A stretch of DNA of 43,783 bases from contig JBEBSD010000053.1 of NCBI GenBank assembly GCA_040394475.1, positions 1-43,783 on the forward strand, read 5' to 3'. Of the stretch, positions 16,523 through 25,130 are shown piece by piece. The translations under genes were made by a program, and so were the position numbers. This stretch comes from JBEBSD01 sp040394475. GTDB taxonomy: Bacteria; Bacteroidota; Bacteroidia; Cytophagales; Spirosomataceae. Under the pieces are notes generated by a model. It was not told where the DNA came from. It was given only the letters and a program-made list of their open reading frames with translations, and did no database searches. How positions within the stretch are numbered: position 1 is the first letter of the stretch; each line of letters opens with the position of its first letter.

Positions 16523-19084
16523 CTACCGGCTGCTTTGTCCGGTATCGCCGCCGCCGCCGCCATCTGACTTCTGGTCATCGTTGGTTACCGAACGTTTCCT
16601 GCGGGGTTTCTGCTCAACAAAATTCATTTTGCCAAGCTGGTAGGAGAAGTTCACACGAATGCCCCGGTTGTACAGATAGTTAACATTGTTTTGCGTGAAA
16701 GTCGCTGTTTCCAGCTGGGTTGCCATCTTGAAACGAGGGGCCAGGAAGTTTTCCATACCCAATCCGATGCTCCCGCGCTTATTCTTAAAATCTCGCTTAA
16801 CTCCCAGGTCATACATCCGAAATCCCATCTGGGTCCCCTGAAGCTGTACCTCTTTTCCACGCATGAAACCTCCGGCCTGTACTCCCCAGCCGTTTTTAAA
16901 GGTAAGTCCGGTACGGAACCTCCCGCTAAACACAAACCCGTCGTTAGCGCTGTTCGTGCCGATATCGGAGCTGTTGTTGCGAAGGTTGGCATAGTACCCG
17001 TCAACTCCTCCCCCGACCTGCCAGATCTTAAACAGCGTAATGTTTCCAAAAACGTTGACTCCGTAGTTTTGTTTCTCACCAATGTTTCCGTAGGTGGTTG
17101 TAATTACCCCGTCTGCGTTGGAAGTACGGATACTCTCAATGGAATTATTGGTGAACCGGGCAAAAGTCGACACGTTAACATACAGCGTATTCTTAAAGAA
17201 ACTCGTTCCCAACTCGATCTGGTCCGTCAGTTCGGGACGCAGCTGCGGGTTCCCCACTGTGATGTTCTGCGGATTCGCCGAATTTACGTTCGGGTTCAGG
17301 AACTGGATACCCGGACGCTGCAACCGCCGGTTGTAGCCCAGCTTAATCGTCTGTCCTTTCCCAAACGTTTTGGAGACGTTAACACTGGGCACCAGGTTGG
17401 AGTAGGCCGGGATCGTCAGGTCACCTGATTCCATTTGCTGGGCATCAATATCGGTATATTCGTACCGGGCTCCCAGTTTGAACGACCATTTGTTCTTGGT
17501 CGACAGCGTATACGACAAATAACCCGCTGCGACATTCTGGTCGTAATCCAGGTTATTCCGGGGTCGTGTATTCAGTCCTCCGTAAATAATATCACTGTAT
17601 ACCTGACGGAAAATACCCTTACCGCCTACTTCCAGCAGCTGGTTTTTACCAAAACCTGTTTGATAGTCTACCTGAAGGGTTGCTTCCTGGTTGTGGCTGG
17701 CGTTATCGTTCCAGTCGACCCCGAGAAAAGTCCGGTCACTGGTAATCCCGGAATACACATCGGCATCGTAATCATTGGTCCGGTTGTTACGGCTCCAGAG
17801 GGTCATAATGCTCAGTTCCTCCGACGGGCCGCTCAGTATTTTCAGGTAGTCCACATTCACATCCCAGGTACCTGACAGATCCTTCACATTCACATCCCGG
17901 TAGGAGTTGGTGGTCTCGGCGCCAAAGGTGTTGAAAATACTCATTTGCTGCTTATTCCGCATATTCCGGGCGCCGTAGCGCACACCCGCCGACAAGGAGG
18001 TTGTTTCGTTCAGGTCGTAGTCCCAGCCGGCGTTCAAATGGCCAAACAGCATTTTGTTATCCGACTCCATCGTCTGGCGCACACTGAACAGGTCGGTTTT
18101 CCCTACCTGCAGGTTCTCCGATTTGCCCGGCATATTGTAATTTGTCCGTCCGAATCCGCCCAGGCTGAATCCCATGTTCCCGGTCCGGTAATTTCCCCGT
18201 AAGCCAAAATTGGCTCCCCGGTTACCGGCAGCGGTATTAAGATTGATGGTCCCCCCTTGTATTTTACTCTTTTTGGTAATAATATTAATGATCCCGGCAG
18301 AGCCTTCAGCATCGTAACGGGCGGAAGGCGAAGTAATTACTTCTACCGATTTGATCAGATCGGCAGGGATCTGCTTCAACGCGTCGGCAACACTGCTGGC
18401 AATGATCGTAGACGGTTTATTGTTAATCAGTACCCGTACATTCGAACTCCCCCGCAGGGAGATATTCCCGTCCAGGTCCACGGTCAGCATGGGGACTTTC
18501 CGCATGACATCACTGGCGTCTCCCCCCTGGCTGGTTACATCCTTTTCGGCATTGAATACAAGCCGGTCTACTTTTTCCTCTACCAGCTGTGCCATCCCTA
18601 CCACCTGTACCTCATCGAGCTGTACAATGTCCGAAGCAAAAGCAACCACCCCCAGGTCGATCTCTGTTTTCTTTTCAATTTTAATCCCGGGAATCTCGGT
18701 TGTTTTATAACCAATAAAAGAAATCAGGAGCTTGAATTCTCCTTCTGCTACTCTGGTCAAGGTAAATTTCCCTTTGTCGTCACTGGTTGTGCCGTCAATC
18801 GGCTGGTTGGTTTTGGTGTCTACCAGGGCGATGGCGGCGTATTCTACCGGCTGGGAAGTGGTTGAATCCCGGATTATCCCGGAAATTTTGCCGTTGCCCT
18901 TGGGTGTCGAAGCTTCCAGTGTCCCCGGGATCCCCGGGCTTTGCTGGCTGCGCTGACGGCCGAAGTCGCCCCCGCCGCCCTGTCCCCCTCCGCCAGGGCG
19001 GCCGCCGCCGCCTCCGGGGCGCTGTGCCAGGGCAGGAAGTGAAATCAGAATAGCCAGCAGGCCTACAAGTATTTTCTTTTTCAT
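16523..19084 (-). CDS. Outer-membrane beta-barrel protein, TonB receptor-like (OMP_b-brl_3 family), glycine-rich ends (853 aa)
   Basis: ATG at 19084 gives signal peptide MKKKILVGLLAILISLPALA; the longer frame from 19147 adds a non-hydrophobic prefix. Directly after cleavage comes a Gly/Arg/Gln-rich, disordered stretch (RPGGGGGRPGGGGQGGGG). A carboxypeptidase-regulatory-like domain (about 70-150, ISGIIRDSTTSQPVEYAAIA, ISFIGYKTTEI) follows, then a plug-like domain (about 175-270, RGSSNVRVLINNKPSTI, ARYDAEGSAGIINIITKK) and a large barrel. The C terminus does not end on a barrel strand but continues with about 30 charged, glycine-rich residues. This type lacks SusD partners and its ligand is usually unknown. 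The divergent LytS/LytTR pair at 19397 may regulate it. Confidence 0.9.
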   Translation of the reverse strand: MKKKILVGLLAILISLPALAQRPGGGGGRPGGGGQGGGGDFGRQRSQQSPGIPGTLEASTPKGNGKISGIIRDSTTSQPVEYAAIALVDTKTNQPIDGTTSDDKGKFTLTRVAEGEFKLLISFIGYKTTEIPGIKIEKKTEIDLGVVAFASDIVQLDEVQVVGMAQLVEEKVDRLVFNAEKDVTSQGGDASDVMRKVPMLTVDLDGNISLRGSSNVRVLINNKPSTIIASSVADALKQIPADLIKSVEVITSPSARYDAEGSAGIINIITKKSKIQGGTINLNTAAGNRGANFGLRGNYRTGNMGFSLGGFGRTNYNMPGKSENLQVGKTDLFSVRQTMESDNKMLFGHLNAGWDYDLNETTSLSAGVRYGARNMRNKQQMSIFNTFGAETTNSYRDVNVKDLSGTWDVNVDYLKILSGPSEELSIMTLWSRNNRTNDYDADVYSGITSDRTFLGVDWNDNASHNQEATLQVDYQTGFGKNQLLEVGGKGIFRQVYSDIIYGGLNTRPRNNLDYDQNVAAGYLSYTLSTKNKWSFKLGARYEYTDIDAQQMESGDLTIPAYSNLVPSVNVSKTFGKGQTIKLGYNRRLQRPGIQFLNPNVNSANPQNITVGNPQLRPELTDQIELGTSFFKNTLYVNVSTFARFTNNSIESIRTSNADGVITTTYGNIGEKQNYGVNVFGNITLFKIWQVGGGVDGYYANLRNNSSDIGTNSANDGFVFSGRFRTGLTFKNGWGVQAGGFMRGKEVQLQGTQMGFRMYDLGVKRDFKNKRGSIGLGMENFLAPRFKMATQLETATFTQNNVNYLYNRGIRVNFSYQLGKMNFVEQKPRRKRSVTNDDQKSDGGGGGDTGQSSR

Positions 19085-19396
19085 GGCTGATGTTTTAAAT
19101 AGTAAATTGGTTCCCGTAAAATGAGTATGACAGCGAATGGTTAACACTGCAAAATTGTCTATCTTACATTAATAATAAAAACACAATAGACCAACGCCCG
19201 TAACCCACCGATTAGCGGACCCATTTAACCGATATGTCCTGAAACTGGTCCTGTTTTCGGGCCTGATCGTTGAAATAATCCAAACTATCGGTTCTTTTGC
19301 CCCCCGCATCTATTTCTTCTCTACCCTCCGCCGCTTTATGAAATGAATTCAGTACATTTAATCCTATATGGTTAAAGTCAGGTGGAACACGATTAA
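19085..19396. other. Divergent intergenic region with possible LytTR-type half-site repeat
   Basis: This 312-bp gap separates the minus-strand outer-membrane protein gene from the plus-strand kinase gene. It is AT-rich near the receptor start. The hexamer ACCGAT occurs at 19207-19212 and again at 19228-19233, 21 bp start to start, the one-turn-pair spacing usual for LytTR direct repeats; on the minus strand these read ATCGGTGGG and ATCGGTTAA. The sequence ATCGGTTC also occurs on the plus strand near 19287. The match to a known LytTR consensus is partial, so the operator call is weak. Confidence 0.3.
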
Positions 19397-20467
19397 ATGA
19401 GACAATTGCTTAACGGGAAATACGGTGCTGTATTTGCCCACTTTCTGATGTGGAGTTTACTGGGTACGTTTCTCTTGCTTTGGCAGCCTCTTACCTGGCG
19501 AATAGAAGTTCCTCCCGTCTTCTGGTATAAACAGGCAGTGCTGTTCATGATGCTCCTTGCCTTGTTTTACTCCAACACCTTTGTTTTTGTCCCGAAGTTC
19601 CTGAACCACAATAAGATTGTATTATTTATCGTGGTCAATATCCTCCTGGCCTTGCTCGTTGCATTTCTGATCGAAAAAGTTGCCAGGTCCATTGAGCTCC
19701 GCGAACATATGAACCGTGCGTTTCGGGCAGCCCGGGAAGGCGGCGTGATGAAGCGCGCCGAGATTCTGGACTACTTCTCCTTACTTATTGCCCTGATTGT
19801 ACTGGGGATGAGCACCATCATGGCAACCGTACAGGCCTGGCAAAAAAACCGGCGGATCCACGAGGAGCTGGAAAGAGAAAAAATCCATTCGGAGCTCTCC
19901 TTTCTGAAGGCACAGATCAATCCGCATTTTTTCTTCAATACGCTCAATAATATTTATGCCCTGACACAAATCAATCACGAGGCGGCAGGAGAGGCAATTC
20001 ACAAATTGTCGCGTATGATGCGCTATGTCCTTTACGATACCCTTCAGGACAAGGTGATGCTAACGCAGGAAATTGCGTTTATTGAAGACTATTACGAACT
20101 GATGAAGCTCCGGCTTACCGAAAATGTAAAAGTCAGGCTTGCGATCCCCCAGCCCGTACGGGACATGACGATCGCACCGATGCTGCTGTTGCCCTTTATT
20201 GAAAATGCGTTTAAACACGGCACCAGCACGACCAAACCCAGCACGATCAGCATCGTCATCCGGCAGCATGCCGGCTCGCTGGAACTTGAGGTACGGAACA
20301 CGCTGTTCCCCGAAAAGGAGGTCACCCTCGAAACGAGCAATGGTATCGGACTGGCCAATACACGCAGGCGGCTCGATTTACTGTATCCAAACCAATATCA
20401 GCTGACGGTACAGGAAAACAGGGAAGATCAGGAATACTATGTGCACCTTAACCTGTACCTGGCATGA
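19397..20467 (+). CDS. LytS-type sensor histidine kinase, membrane-embedded sensor (356 aa)
   Basis: The N-terminal half has four predicted membrane spans (about 12-30, 46-64, 75-92, 127-146) and no large extracellular domain, so the stimulus is probably sensed in or near the membrane. A short coiled segment (RRIHEELEREKIHSELSFLK) leads into the His_kinase domain with AQINPHFFFNTLNNIYAL, phosphoacceptor His177. The ATPase domain has N-box ENAFKHG and the G-box GIGLANTRRRL. It overlaps the next gene by 4 bp (ATGA), so kinase and LytTR regulator are translationally coupled. The divergent outer-membrane protein gene is the nearest candidate target. Confidence 0.94.
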   Translation: MRQLLNGKYGAVFAHFLMWSLLGTFLLLWQPLTWRIEVPPVFWYKQAVLFMMLLALFYSNTFVFVPKFLNHNKIVLFIVVNILLALLVAFLIEKVARSIELREHMNRAFRAAREGGVMKRAEILDYFSLLIALIVLGMSTIMATVQAWQKNRRIHEELEREKIHSELSFLKAQINPHFFFNTLNNIYALTQINHEAAGEAIHKLSRMMRYVLYDTLQDKVMLTQEIAFIEDYYELMKLRLTENVKVRLAIPQPVRDMTIAPMLLLPFIENAFKHGTSTTKPSTISIVIRQHAGSLELEVRNTLFPEKEVTLETSNGIGLANTRRRLDLLYPNQYQLTVQENREDQEYYVHLNLYLA

Positions 20468-21201
20468 AGTTAAACTGCATTGCCGTAGACGATGAGCCGC
20501 TGGCACTGGGTCTGGTGTGTACCTTTATTGAAAAAACACCTTTCCTGGAGCTGAAACAAAGCTTTTCGAGTGCGGTGGAAGCCCTTCACTACCTCCAGGA
20601 AGAACCTGTCGACATTGTTTTCCTGGACATACAAATGCCGGATCTCACCGGTCTGCAGCTCGCCCGGATACTCGAAAAGGCTACCGACAAAACCACGCGG
20701 ATTATTTTCACAACGGCATTCAACCAGTTTGCTCTCGAAGGGTTCCGGGTAGATGCGCTGGATTACCTGCTCAAACCCTTTAATTACGAAGAATTTTTAA
20801 GAGCCGCGACCAAAGCGCAGAATCATTTCGAATTGTTAAAACGGGCCGGAGATGCCTCCGGTCCGGGTGCCGGTACCCGGGAAGATTATCTATTTCTCAA
20901 AGTAGAATACCAGATGGTCCGGATCCCGTTCCGGGATATCCTGTACATTGAAGGGCTCAAGGACTATGTCAAAGTCCATCTTGCTGCCAACCAGCGACCG
21001 CTCCTGTCACTGACCAGCCTGAAATCGCTCGAAGAAAAGCTTGTCGCGCACGGCTTTATGCGGATACACCGGTCTTACATTATCAATCTCGAAAAAATCA
21101 GGTCGGTTACCAAAACCAATGTAACCATCGGCGAGGATACCATTCCGGTAAGCGACCAGTACAAGGACGATTTTAACCGTTACCTCAGCAAGTGGCTCTG
21201 A
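20464..21201 (+). CDS. LytTR-family response regulator (245 aa)
   Basis: The receiver domain (1-125) carries the acidic pair Asp9/Asp10, phospho-acceptor Asp55 in VFLDIQMPDL and Lys104 in YLLKPFNY. A linker rich in Gly and Ala (GDASGPGAGTRED) joins it to a C-terminal LytTR domain (about 142-245) containing YIEGLKDYVKVHL, SLEEKLVAHGFMRIHRSYII and the closing VSDQYKDDF. It starts within the last codons of the LytS-type kinase gene, which identifies its partner. No membrane segment. Confidence 0.95.
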   Translation: MKLNCIAVDDEPLALGLVCTFIEKTPFLELKQSFSSAVEALHYLQEEPVDIVFLDIQMPDLTGLQLARILEKATDKTTRIIFTTAFNQFALEGFRVDALDYLLKPFNYEEFLRAATKAQNHFELLKRAGDASGPGAGTREDYLFLKVEYQMVRIPFRDILYIEGLKDYVKVHLAANQRPLLSLTSLKSLEEKLVAHGFMRIHRSYIINLEKIRSVTKTNVTIGEDTIPVSDQYKDDFNRYLSKWL

Positions 21202-21300
21202 ACACTGTGGCGCTTAACTCGTGGTTTTCTCCTGCCGATCCGGTATATTAGGATCTTTATTGACTTTTAAATCCGGAAACTTATTAACCCTAGAATCAAA

Positions 21301-22221
21301 ATGCTTCGAAGAAATTTTGTTAAATCTTCTCTGGGACTGGCAGGCGCGGCCTTTGCAACAGAGGGAATCATGCCCCCGGCTTCCGCTAAGAATACCTTTA
21401 AATTAAGGTATGCCCCTCACTTCGGTATGTTTCAGAACAGTGCAGGCAAAGACCTGATCGACCAACTGAAGTTCATGGCAGACAATGGCTTTACGGCGCT
21501 GGAAGACAACGGTATGATGGGGCGTTCGGTGGAAGACCAGGAGAAAATTGCCAGGGAAATGAGCCGGCTTGGAATGAAAATGGGGGTTTTTGTAGTGGAT
21601 AAAGGAGGGAACGGCGCCAATACGCTGGCAGCAGGCAAAAAAGAGCACCTCGATGTCTTTCTCAACGGCTGCAGACGCGCCGTGGAAGTTGCCAAAAGAG
21701 TCAATGCCACGTTTATGACAGTCGTTCCCGGTGACTATGAGCGCTCCCTTCCCATAGGCGTCCAGACCGGGCACGTAATCGATGCATTACGCCGCGGATC
21801 GGAAATACTTGAGCCACACGGACTGACGATGGTGTTGGAACCGCTCAGCGACACACCGAACTTATTTCTGCGCTTCTCAGACCAGACCTATGAAATCTGC
21901 CGGGCGGTGAACAGTTCCGCCTGTAAAATTTTATACGATGCCTATCACATGCAGAAAAACGAAGGGCGGCTGATTCAGAATATCAAATGGACCTGGGAAG
22001 AGATCGGTTATTTTCAGGTTGGGGACGAACCGGGACGTAAAGAACCGACTACCGGGGAGATCAATTACAAAAATGTGTTTAAGTACATTTACGACCGCAG
22101 CAAAAGCGAAAATAAAGACTTTATCGTAGGCATGGAGCACGGCAATGCGCAGCCGGGCAAGGAAGGTGAAATGGCCCTTATTAAGGCTTATCAGGAAAGC
22201 GACTCCTTTCCGACCTCCTGA
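21301..22221 (+). CDS. Hydroxypyruvate isomerase-like TIM-barrel protein with twin-arginine-type leader (306 aa)
   Basis: The N terminus MLRRNFVKSSLGLAGAAFA has the RRxFxK twin-arginine motif, so a folded, metal-bearing enzyme is probably exported by Tat. The body is a sugar-phosphate-isomerase/AP-endonuclease-2 type barrel of the Hyi subgroup: LRYAPHFGMFQNSAGKD, DQLKFMADNGFTALEDNGM, MVLEPLSD (Glu180), LYDAYHMQ (Asp213, His216), FQVGDEPGR (Gln239) and GMEHGN (Glu279). Glu-Asp-Gln-Glu in this order is the usual metal-ligand set. The real substrate in secreted family members is unknown; hydroxypyruvate isomerase is a family label and not a proven activity. It stands alone 100 bp after the LytTR gene. 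Confidence 0.87.
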   Translation: MLRRNFVKSSLGLAGAAFATEGIMPPASAKNTFKLRYAPHFGMFQNSAGKDLIDQLKFMADNGFTALEDNGMMGRSVEDQEKIAREMSRLGMKMGVFVVDKGGNGANTLAAGKKEHLDVFLNGCRRAVEVAKRVNATFMTVVPGDYERSLPIGVQTGHVIDALRRGSEILEPHGLTMVLEPLSDTPNLFLRFSDQTYEICRAVNSSACKILYDAYHMQKNEGRLIQNIKWTWEEIGYFQVGDEPGRKEPTTGEINYKNVFKYIYDRSKSENKDFIVGMEHGNAQPGKEGEMALIKAYQESDSFPTS

Positions 22222-22231
22222 CAACAACAGG

Positions 22232-22274
22232 AACAGCCACGTATACGCCGGAACCTGGTGTATGCGTGGCTGTT
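22232..22274 (+). terminator. Hairpin terminator after the TIM-barrel isomerase gene
   Basis: AACAGCCACGTATACGCC (from 22232) pairs with the complementary arm ending at 22274, forming a stem of about 18 bp with two G-T wobbles. It begins 11 bp after the stop codon. Only TTT follows on the plus strand, so termination strength is uncertain. Confidence 0.6.
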
Positions 22275-22312
22275 TCACTTCACAAGCAATTGTAGTGCCG
22301 GGCGGAAAGGTA

Positions 22313-22624
22313 TTACAATACCACTACGCAATTCTGTTCTGCAGTAACACCTGACGGCACAAATCCGTCCGGCTCCGGGTCATTGACCCATTTTTCGCCA
22401 TCGAGCAAATAACGGAACTGGTATTCCCGGCCACCCGTCAGTTCTACTGAACCTTTGAAAGAACCATCCTTTTGTTTTTTCAGTGCCGCAGCTTCCTCCG
22501 GGTTCCATCCGTTGAAATCGCCCAAAACAGCAACTTTCCTGGAATCGACCACCACTTCGGAAGGAACAGAAAATGTTACCTTAAACGCAGACTTACTTTT
22601 AATAAATTGCTTAGATAATGCCAT
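22313..22624 (-). CDS. Isoamylase early-set / CBM48-type glycogen-binding mini-protein (103 aa)
   Basis: ATG at 22624 (MALSKQFIKSKSAFKVTF) is chosen because a -7 promoter box at 22651-22658 leaves no room for the upstream ATGs. The whole protein is a single immunoglobulin-like carbohydrate-binding module related to the AMPK glycogen-binding domain: KVAVLGDFNGWNPEEA, KKQKDGSFKGSVELTGG, YQFRYLLDGEKWVNDPEPDG. The Trp and Lys of the sugar-binding face (FNGWNP, GEKWVNDP) are present. No signal peptide or catalytic domain, so it should be cytoplasmic and may bind glycogen or alpha-glucan. Stand-alone modules of this length are common in Bacteroidota, but their role is not established. Confidence 0.88.
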   Translation of the reverse strand: MALSKQFIKSKSAFKVTFSVPSEVVVDSRKVAVLGDFNGWNPEEAAALKKQKDGSFKGSVELTGGREYQFRYLLDGEKWVNDPEPDGFVPSGVTAEQNCVVVL

Positions 22625-22650
22625 TTTTTGTAGTTTTTGGTTTGACATTA

Positions 22651-22658
22651 CAAAGATA
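22651..22658 (-). promoter_or_regulatory. Putative -7 box (TATCTTTG) for the CBM48 mini-protein
   Basis: Minus strand reads TATCTTTG, a full match to TAnnTTTG, 27 bp before the chosen ATG. Upstream (22659-22735) the minus strand repeats GTATTTG-like words every 15-25 bp, any of which might serve as the -33 element. Confidence 0.45.
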
Positions 22659-22758
22659 CAAATACTCAAACACATAAATACATGCAAACCAGACAAATAC
22701 ACATACAAACACTTAAAATAATTATATATGTACCAAATTAAACTGCCATAATACAAAA

Positions 22759-25032
22759 TCAGGGCAACCGGTACCGTACTCCTAAAAAGCCCCTCCGGCC
22801 CTGGTTTGGGGCATAGACATAGCTCGGGTCAAATGTCAGACGGTGAGGGTTATCCGGGGTTGCGACAACATTCCCTGCGTCATCGAAGACCACTTGTTTG
22901 TCAAACGGATCGAAAGCCCGGGCAATAGCATCGGCTGCCGGTCTGAAATTAAACAGGTTTTTAACTCCTCCGTACAGTTCCCATTGTTCCCCCAGTTTTT
23001 GGGTAAGCTGTATATTCTGAAGCGACCATGTCGGGGAATATTCCGGACGGGGGTCGTCCTCTCCCAGTAGCGGCAACCGCATCGGACCGATAAGATTACC
23101 GGTATAGTCCATGCTGAGTCCGATCCGGTCCATACTATAGCTGGCCGACCAGGTGCCCATCACATTTTCCGTCAGCACCGGGCGCAGGGTAGCACCGTTT
23201 TCAATCACTTTGTTATCCATCCATGTCACGCCGGCGACCAGCTTCAACGGGATGTAGAGATTCAGGTCAAGGTTCAGGCTCACTCCCTGTGAAACGGAAA
23301 ACCCGGTAAGGTTTTCATAAATAATCTGCTGGGGATTCGTATCATAATCCGGGAGGATACGGTTACTGAAACGGGTGTAGAAAGCCGACGCATCTACTCC
23401 CAGAAACGCATTTCCCATCACAATTTTCTTCACGTAGTTCAGGTTCACATTCCAGCTTTTCTCCGGACGCAGCGCTTCCGCAATGACCACCTCCCGGGCG
23501 CCCGTCAGCGCAGCATGGTCCTCCGTAAATAAATTCACTACCCGGAAACCGCTGCCGGCGTTCAAACGCAGGGCATCGGTTGTATTAAGCGCCCACTTAT
23601 AGGCCATGCGGGGAGTGACAATAGAGCCATGCCGGGAATTATAATCGTACCGGAGCCCAAGCAGCAGATGGTGCGCCCCCATGGCAATTTCATCCTGCAC
23701 GAACAACCCGGGCAGGAAAATCTCATCCGCCTTGTCCGTTCCGTTTTCCAGCTGCGTAGCTACCGTATTATCATTATAATAGGTATAGCGGAAGGGTACC
23801 CCCGCCAGCAAACTATGTTTTTTCACCTGCTTATCCCACAAAAACTGCCCGAAAGCAATCCGCTGATCCGCCATATACGGTAGACTGCCGTAATAAGAAT
23901 TCTGACGGTGTGTGTTCAGGGAATACTGAAAAATCACTTTCTCCCGCATGGGCAACTGGTAGGCTCCGATCAATTCCAGCCGCTTGGTGTAAATACTTTC
24001 CCCGTATAATTCCTCCCCGCCGCGATGAACGGGCTTCCAATCCATTTGCCCGCCCCACCGGTCTTCATACAGGTAACGAACCGCCACACTCGCCAGACGC
24101 CCCTCCTTCCGGTCGAACGACCACTTATTAAACAATGAAATCCGGTTCTGCAGCGTCATGTCCGTAAAACCGTCGCCATTGCGGTCTACCGGATGCTGGT
24201 AGTTGAAATAATTGACCCCTATGAGACTATTCACCTTATCCCCTACCCGAAACTTAGCGCCCAGATCCACGCTCACATCCCGCCAGTCGCTGCTGAACAC
24301 ATCCACCGAAAACGTCGGTGCACTTTTCACCGACCTTGTAATAATATTGATCAGTCCCCCGATGGCTTCCGAGCCGTACAGGGAAGAGGCCGGTCCTTTT
24401 ACCACTTCCACCCGGTCGAGTAAACTGTTCGGAATCCCCAATAACCCGTATACCGTTGAGAGACCGCTCACAATGGGCATCCCGTCCAGCATGACCATAG
24501 TATAAGGCCCTTCCAGGCCATTGATATGGATATCTCCTGTATTACAGACATTGCAGTTGACCTGCGGCCGTACCCCGTTGACATACGTGAGTCCTTCAAA
24601 AATACTGGGGGTCGGATTCTTGTACAGAAACTTTTGCGGAATGAGTTCTACCGGTACCGGGCTCGCCAGTTTGGATACCTCGCGCATGGTCCCGGTAACG
24701 ACCACTTCGTCCAGCTGATTATTGTCCGCATATAAAACCACGTCCAGCACCGGGTTGTCCCCGCCCGAGATACTTACCTTTTGCTGGTACGTCTTATAAC
24801 CTACCAAAGAAACGACCAATGCATAGTTCCCCGCCTGAAGTCCCTTGATTTCAAAATGCCCGTTCGCATCCGTCAGGGTACCGTAGCTCGTCCCCTTCAC
24901 CATTACCGAAGCCATTTCCAATGGTTGCCCTTCCGCTCTCACCTGCCCGGAAAGTGTAAACGTCTCCCACCCGGCAGCATGAAGCGGTAACGATAACAGG
25001 CCAATTAAGAATAACGGGTACAAGCTTTTCAT
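22759..25032 (-). CDS. TonB-dependent outer-membrane receptor with CxxC in the plug, probable metal or metallophore uptake (757 aa)
   Basis: Signal peptide MKSLYPLFLIGLLSLPLHAA is followed by a carboxypeptidase-regulatory-like domain (about 25-105: GQVRAEGQPLEMASVMVKGT), a TonB-box-like segment (LDEVVVTGTM), and a plug domain containing an NCNVCNTGDIHINGLEGPY motif (Cys160 and Cys163) then MVMLDGMPIVSGLSTVYGL and VEVVKGPASSLYGSEAIGG. The barrel ends in RRGFLGVRYRLP. It is classical FepA/BtuB size, without SusD or STN. The CxxC in the plug, and a DtxR/MntR-like palindrome in its promoter, suggest metal or metallophore transport; that is inference. It is not closely spaced with any other transporter gene. 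Confidence 0.92.
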   Translation of the reverse strand: MKSLYPLFLIGLLSLPLHAAGWETFTLSGQVRAEGQPLEMASVMVKGTSYGTLTDANGHFEIKGLQAGNYALVVSLVGYKTYQQKVSISGGDNPVLDVVLYADNNQLDEVVVTGTMREVSKLASPVPVELIPQKFLYKNPTPSIFEGLTYVNGVRPQVNCNVCNTGDIHINGLEGPYTMVMLDGMPIVSGLSTVYGLLGIPNSLLDRVEVVKGPASSLYGSEAIGGLINIITRSVKSAPTFSVDVFSSDWRDVSVDLGAKFRVGDKVNSLIGVNYFNYQHPVDRNGDGFTDMTLQNRISLFNKWSFDRKEGRLASVAVRYLYEDRWGGQMDWKPVHRGGEELYGESIYTKRLELIGAYQLPMREKVIFQYSLNTHRQNSYYGSLPYMADQRIAFGQFLWDKQVKKHSLLAGVPFRYTYYNDNTVATQLENGTDKADEIFLPGLFVQDEIAMGAHHLLLGLRYDYNSRHGSIVTPRMAYKWALNTTDALRLNAGSGFRVVNLFTEDHAALTGAREVVIAEALRPEKSWNVNLNYVKKIVMGNAFLGVDASAFYTRFSNRILPDYDTNPQQIIYENLTGFSVSQGVSLNLDLNLYIPLKLVAGVTWMDNKVIENGATLRPVLTENVMGTWSASYSMDRIGLSMDYTGNLIGPMRLPLLGEDDPRPEYSPTWSLQNIQLTQKLGEQWELYGGVKNLFNFRPAADAIARAFDPFDKQVVFDDAGNVVATPDNPHRLTFDPSYVYAPNQGRRGFLGVRYRLP

Positions 25033-25065
25033 GACTGATTATGAGGATAAAGATCTAATGGAAAG

Positions 25066-25073
25066 CAAATATA
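25066..25073 (-). promoter_or_regulatory. Putative -7 box (TATATTTG) for the CxxC TonB receptor
   Basis: Minus strand reads TATATTTG, a perfect TAnnTTTG, 33 bp before the receptor ATG. A T-rich stretch near 25092-25096 lies at about the -33 position. The metal-type palindrome at 25102-25119 sits just upstream. Confidence 0.6.
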
Positions 25074-25101
25074 CAACAAAATTCAATTACTTAAAATATA
25101 T

Positions 25102-25119
25102 ATTTAGATTAGTCTAAAT
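25102..25119. promoter_or_regulatory. DtxR/MntR-like operator palindrome upstream of the TonB receptor
   Basis: ATTTAGA-TTAG-TCTAAAT is a perfect 7-bp inverted repeat with a 4-bp centre. TTAGATTAGTCTAA matches the TTAGGTTAGCCTAA core of DtxR/IdeR operators at 12 of 14 positions, and the overall form (TTTAG..CTAAA) is typical of metal-dependent repressors of the DtxR/MntR family. Located immediately upstream of the -33 region of the receptor promoter, where a bound repressor could block RNA polymerase. Confidence 0.55.
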
Positions 25120-25130
25120 TTTGAGCGCCC

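Noticed and set aside
16691..17428. 245-codon plus-strand open frame inside the barrel gene
   Set aside because: Overlaps the outer-membrane protein coding strand in antisense; no start context or homology.
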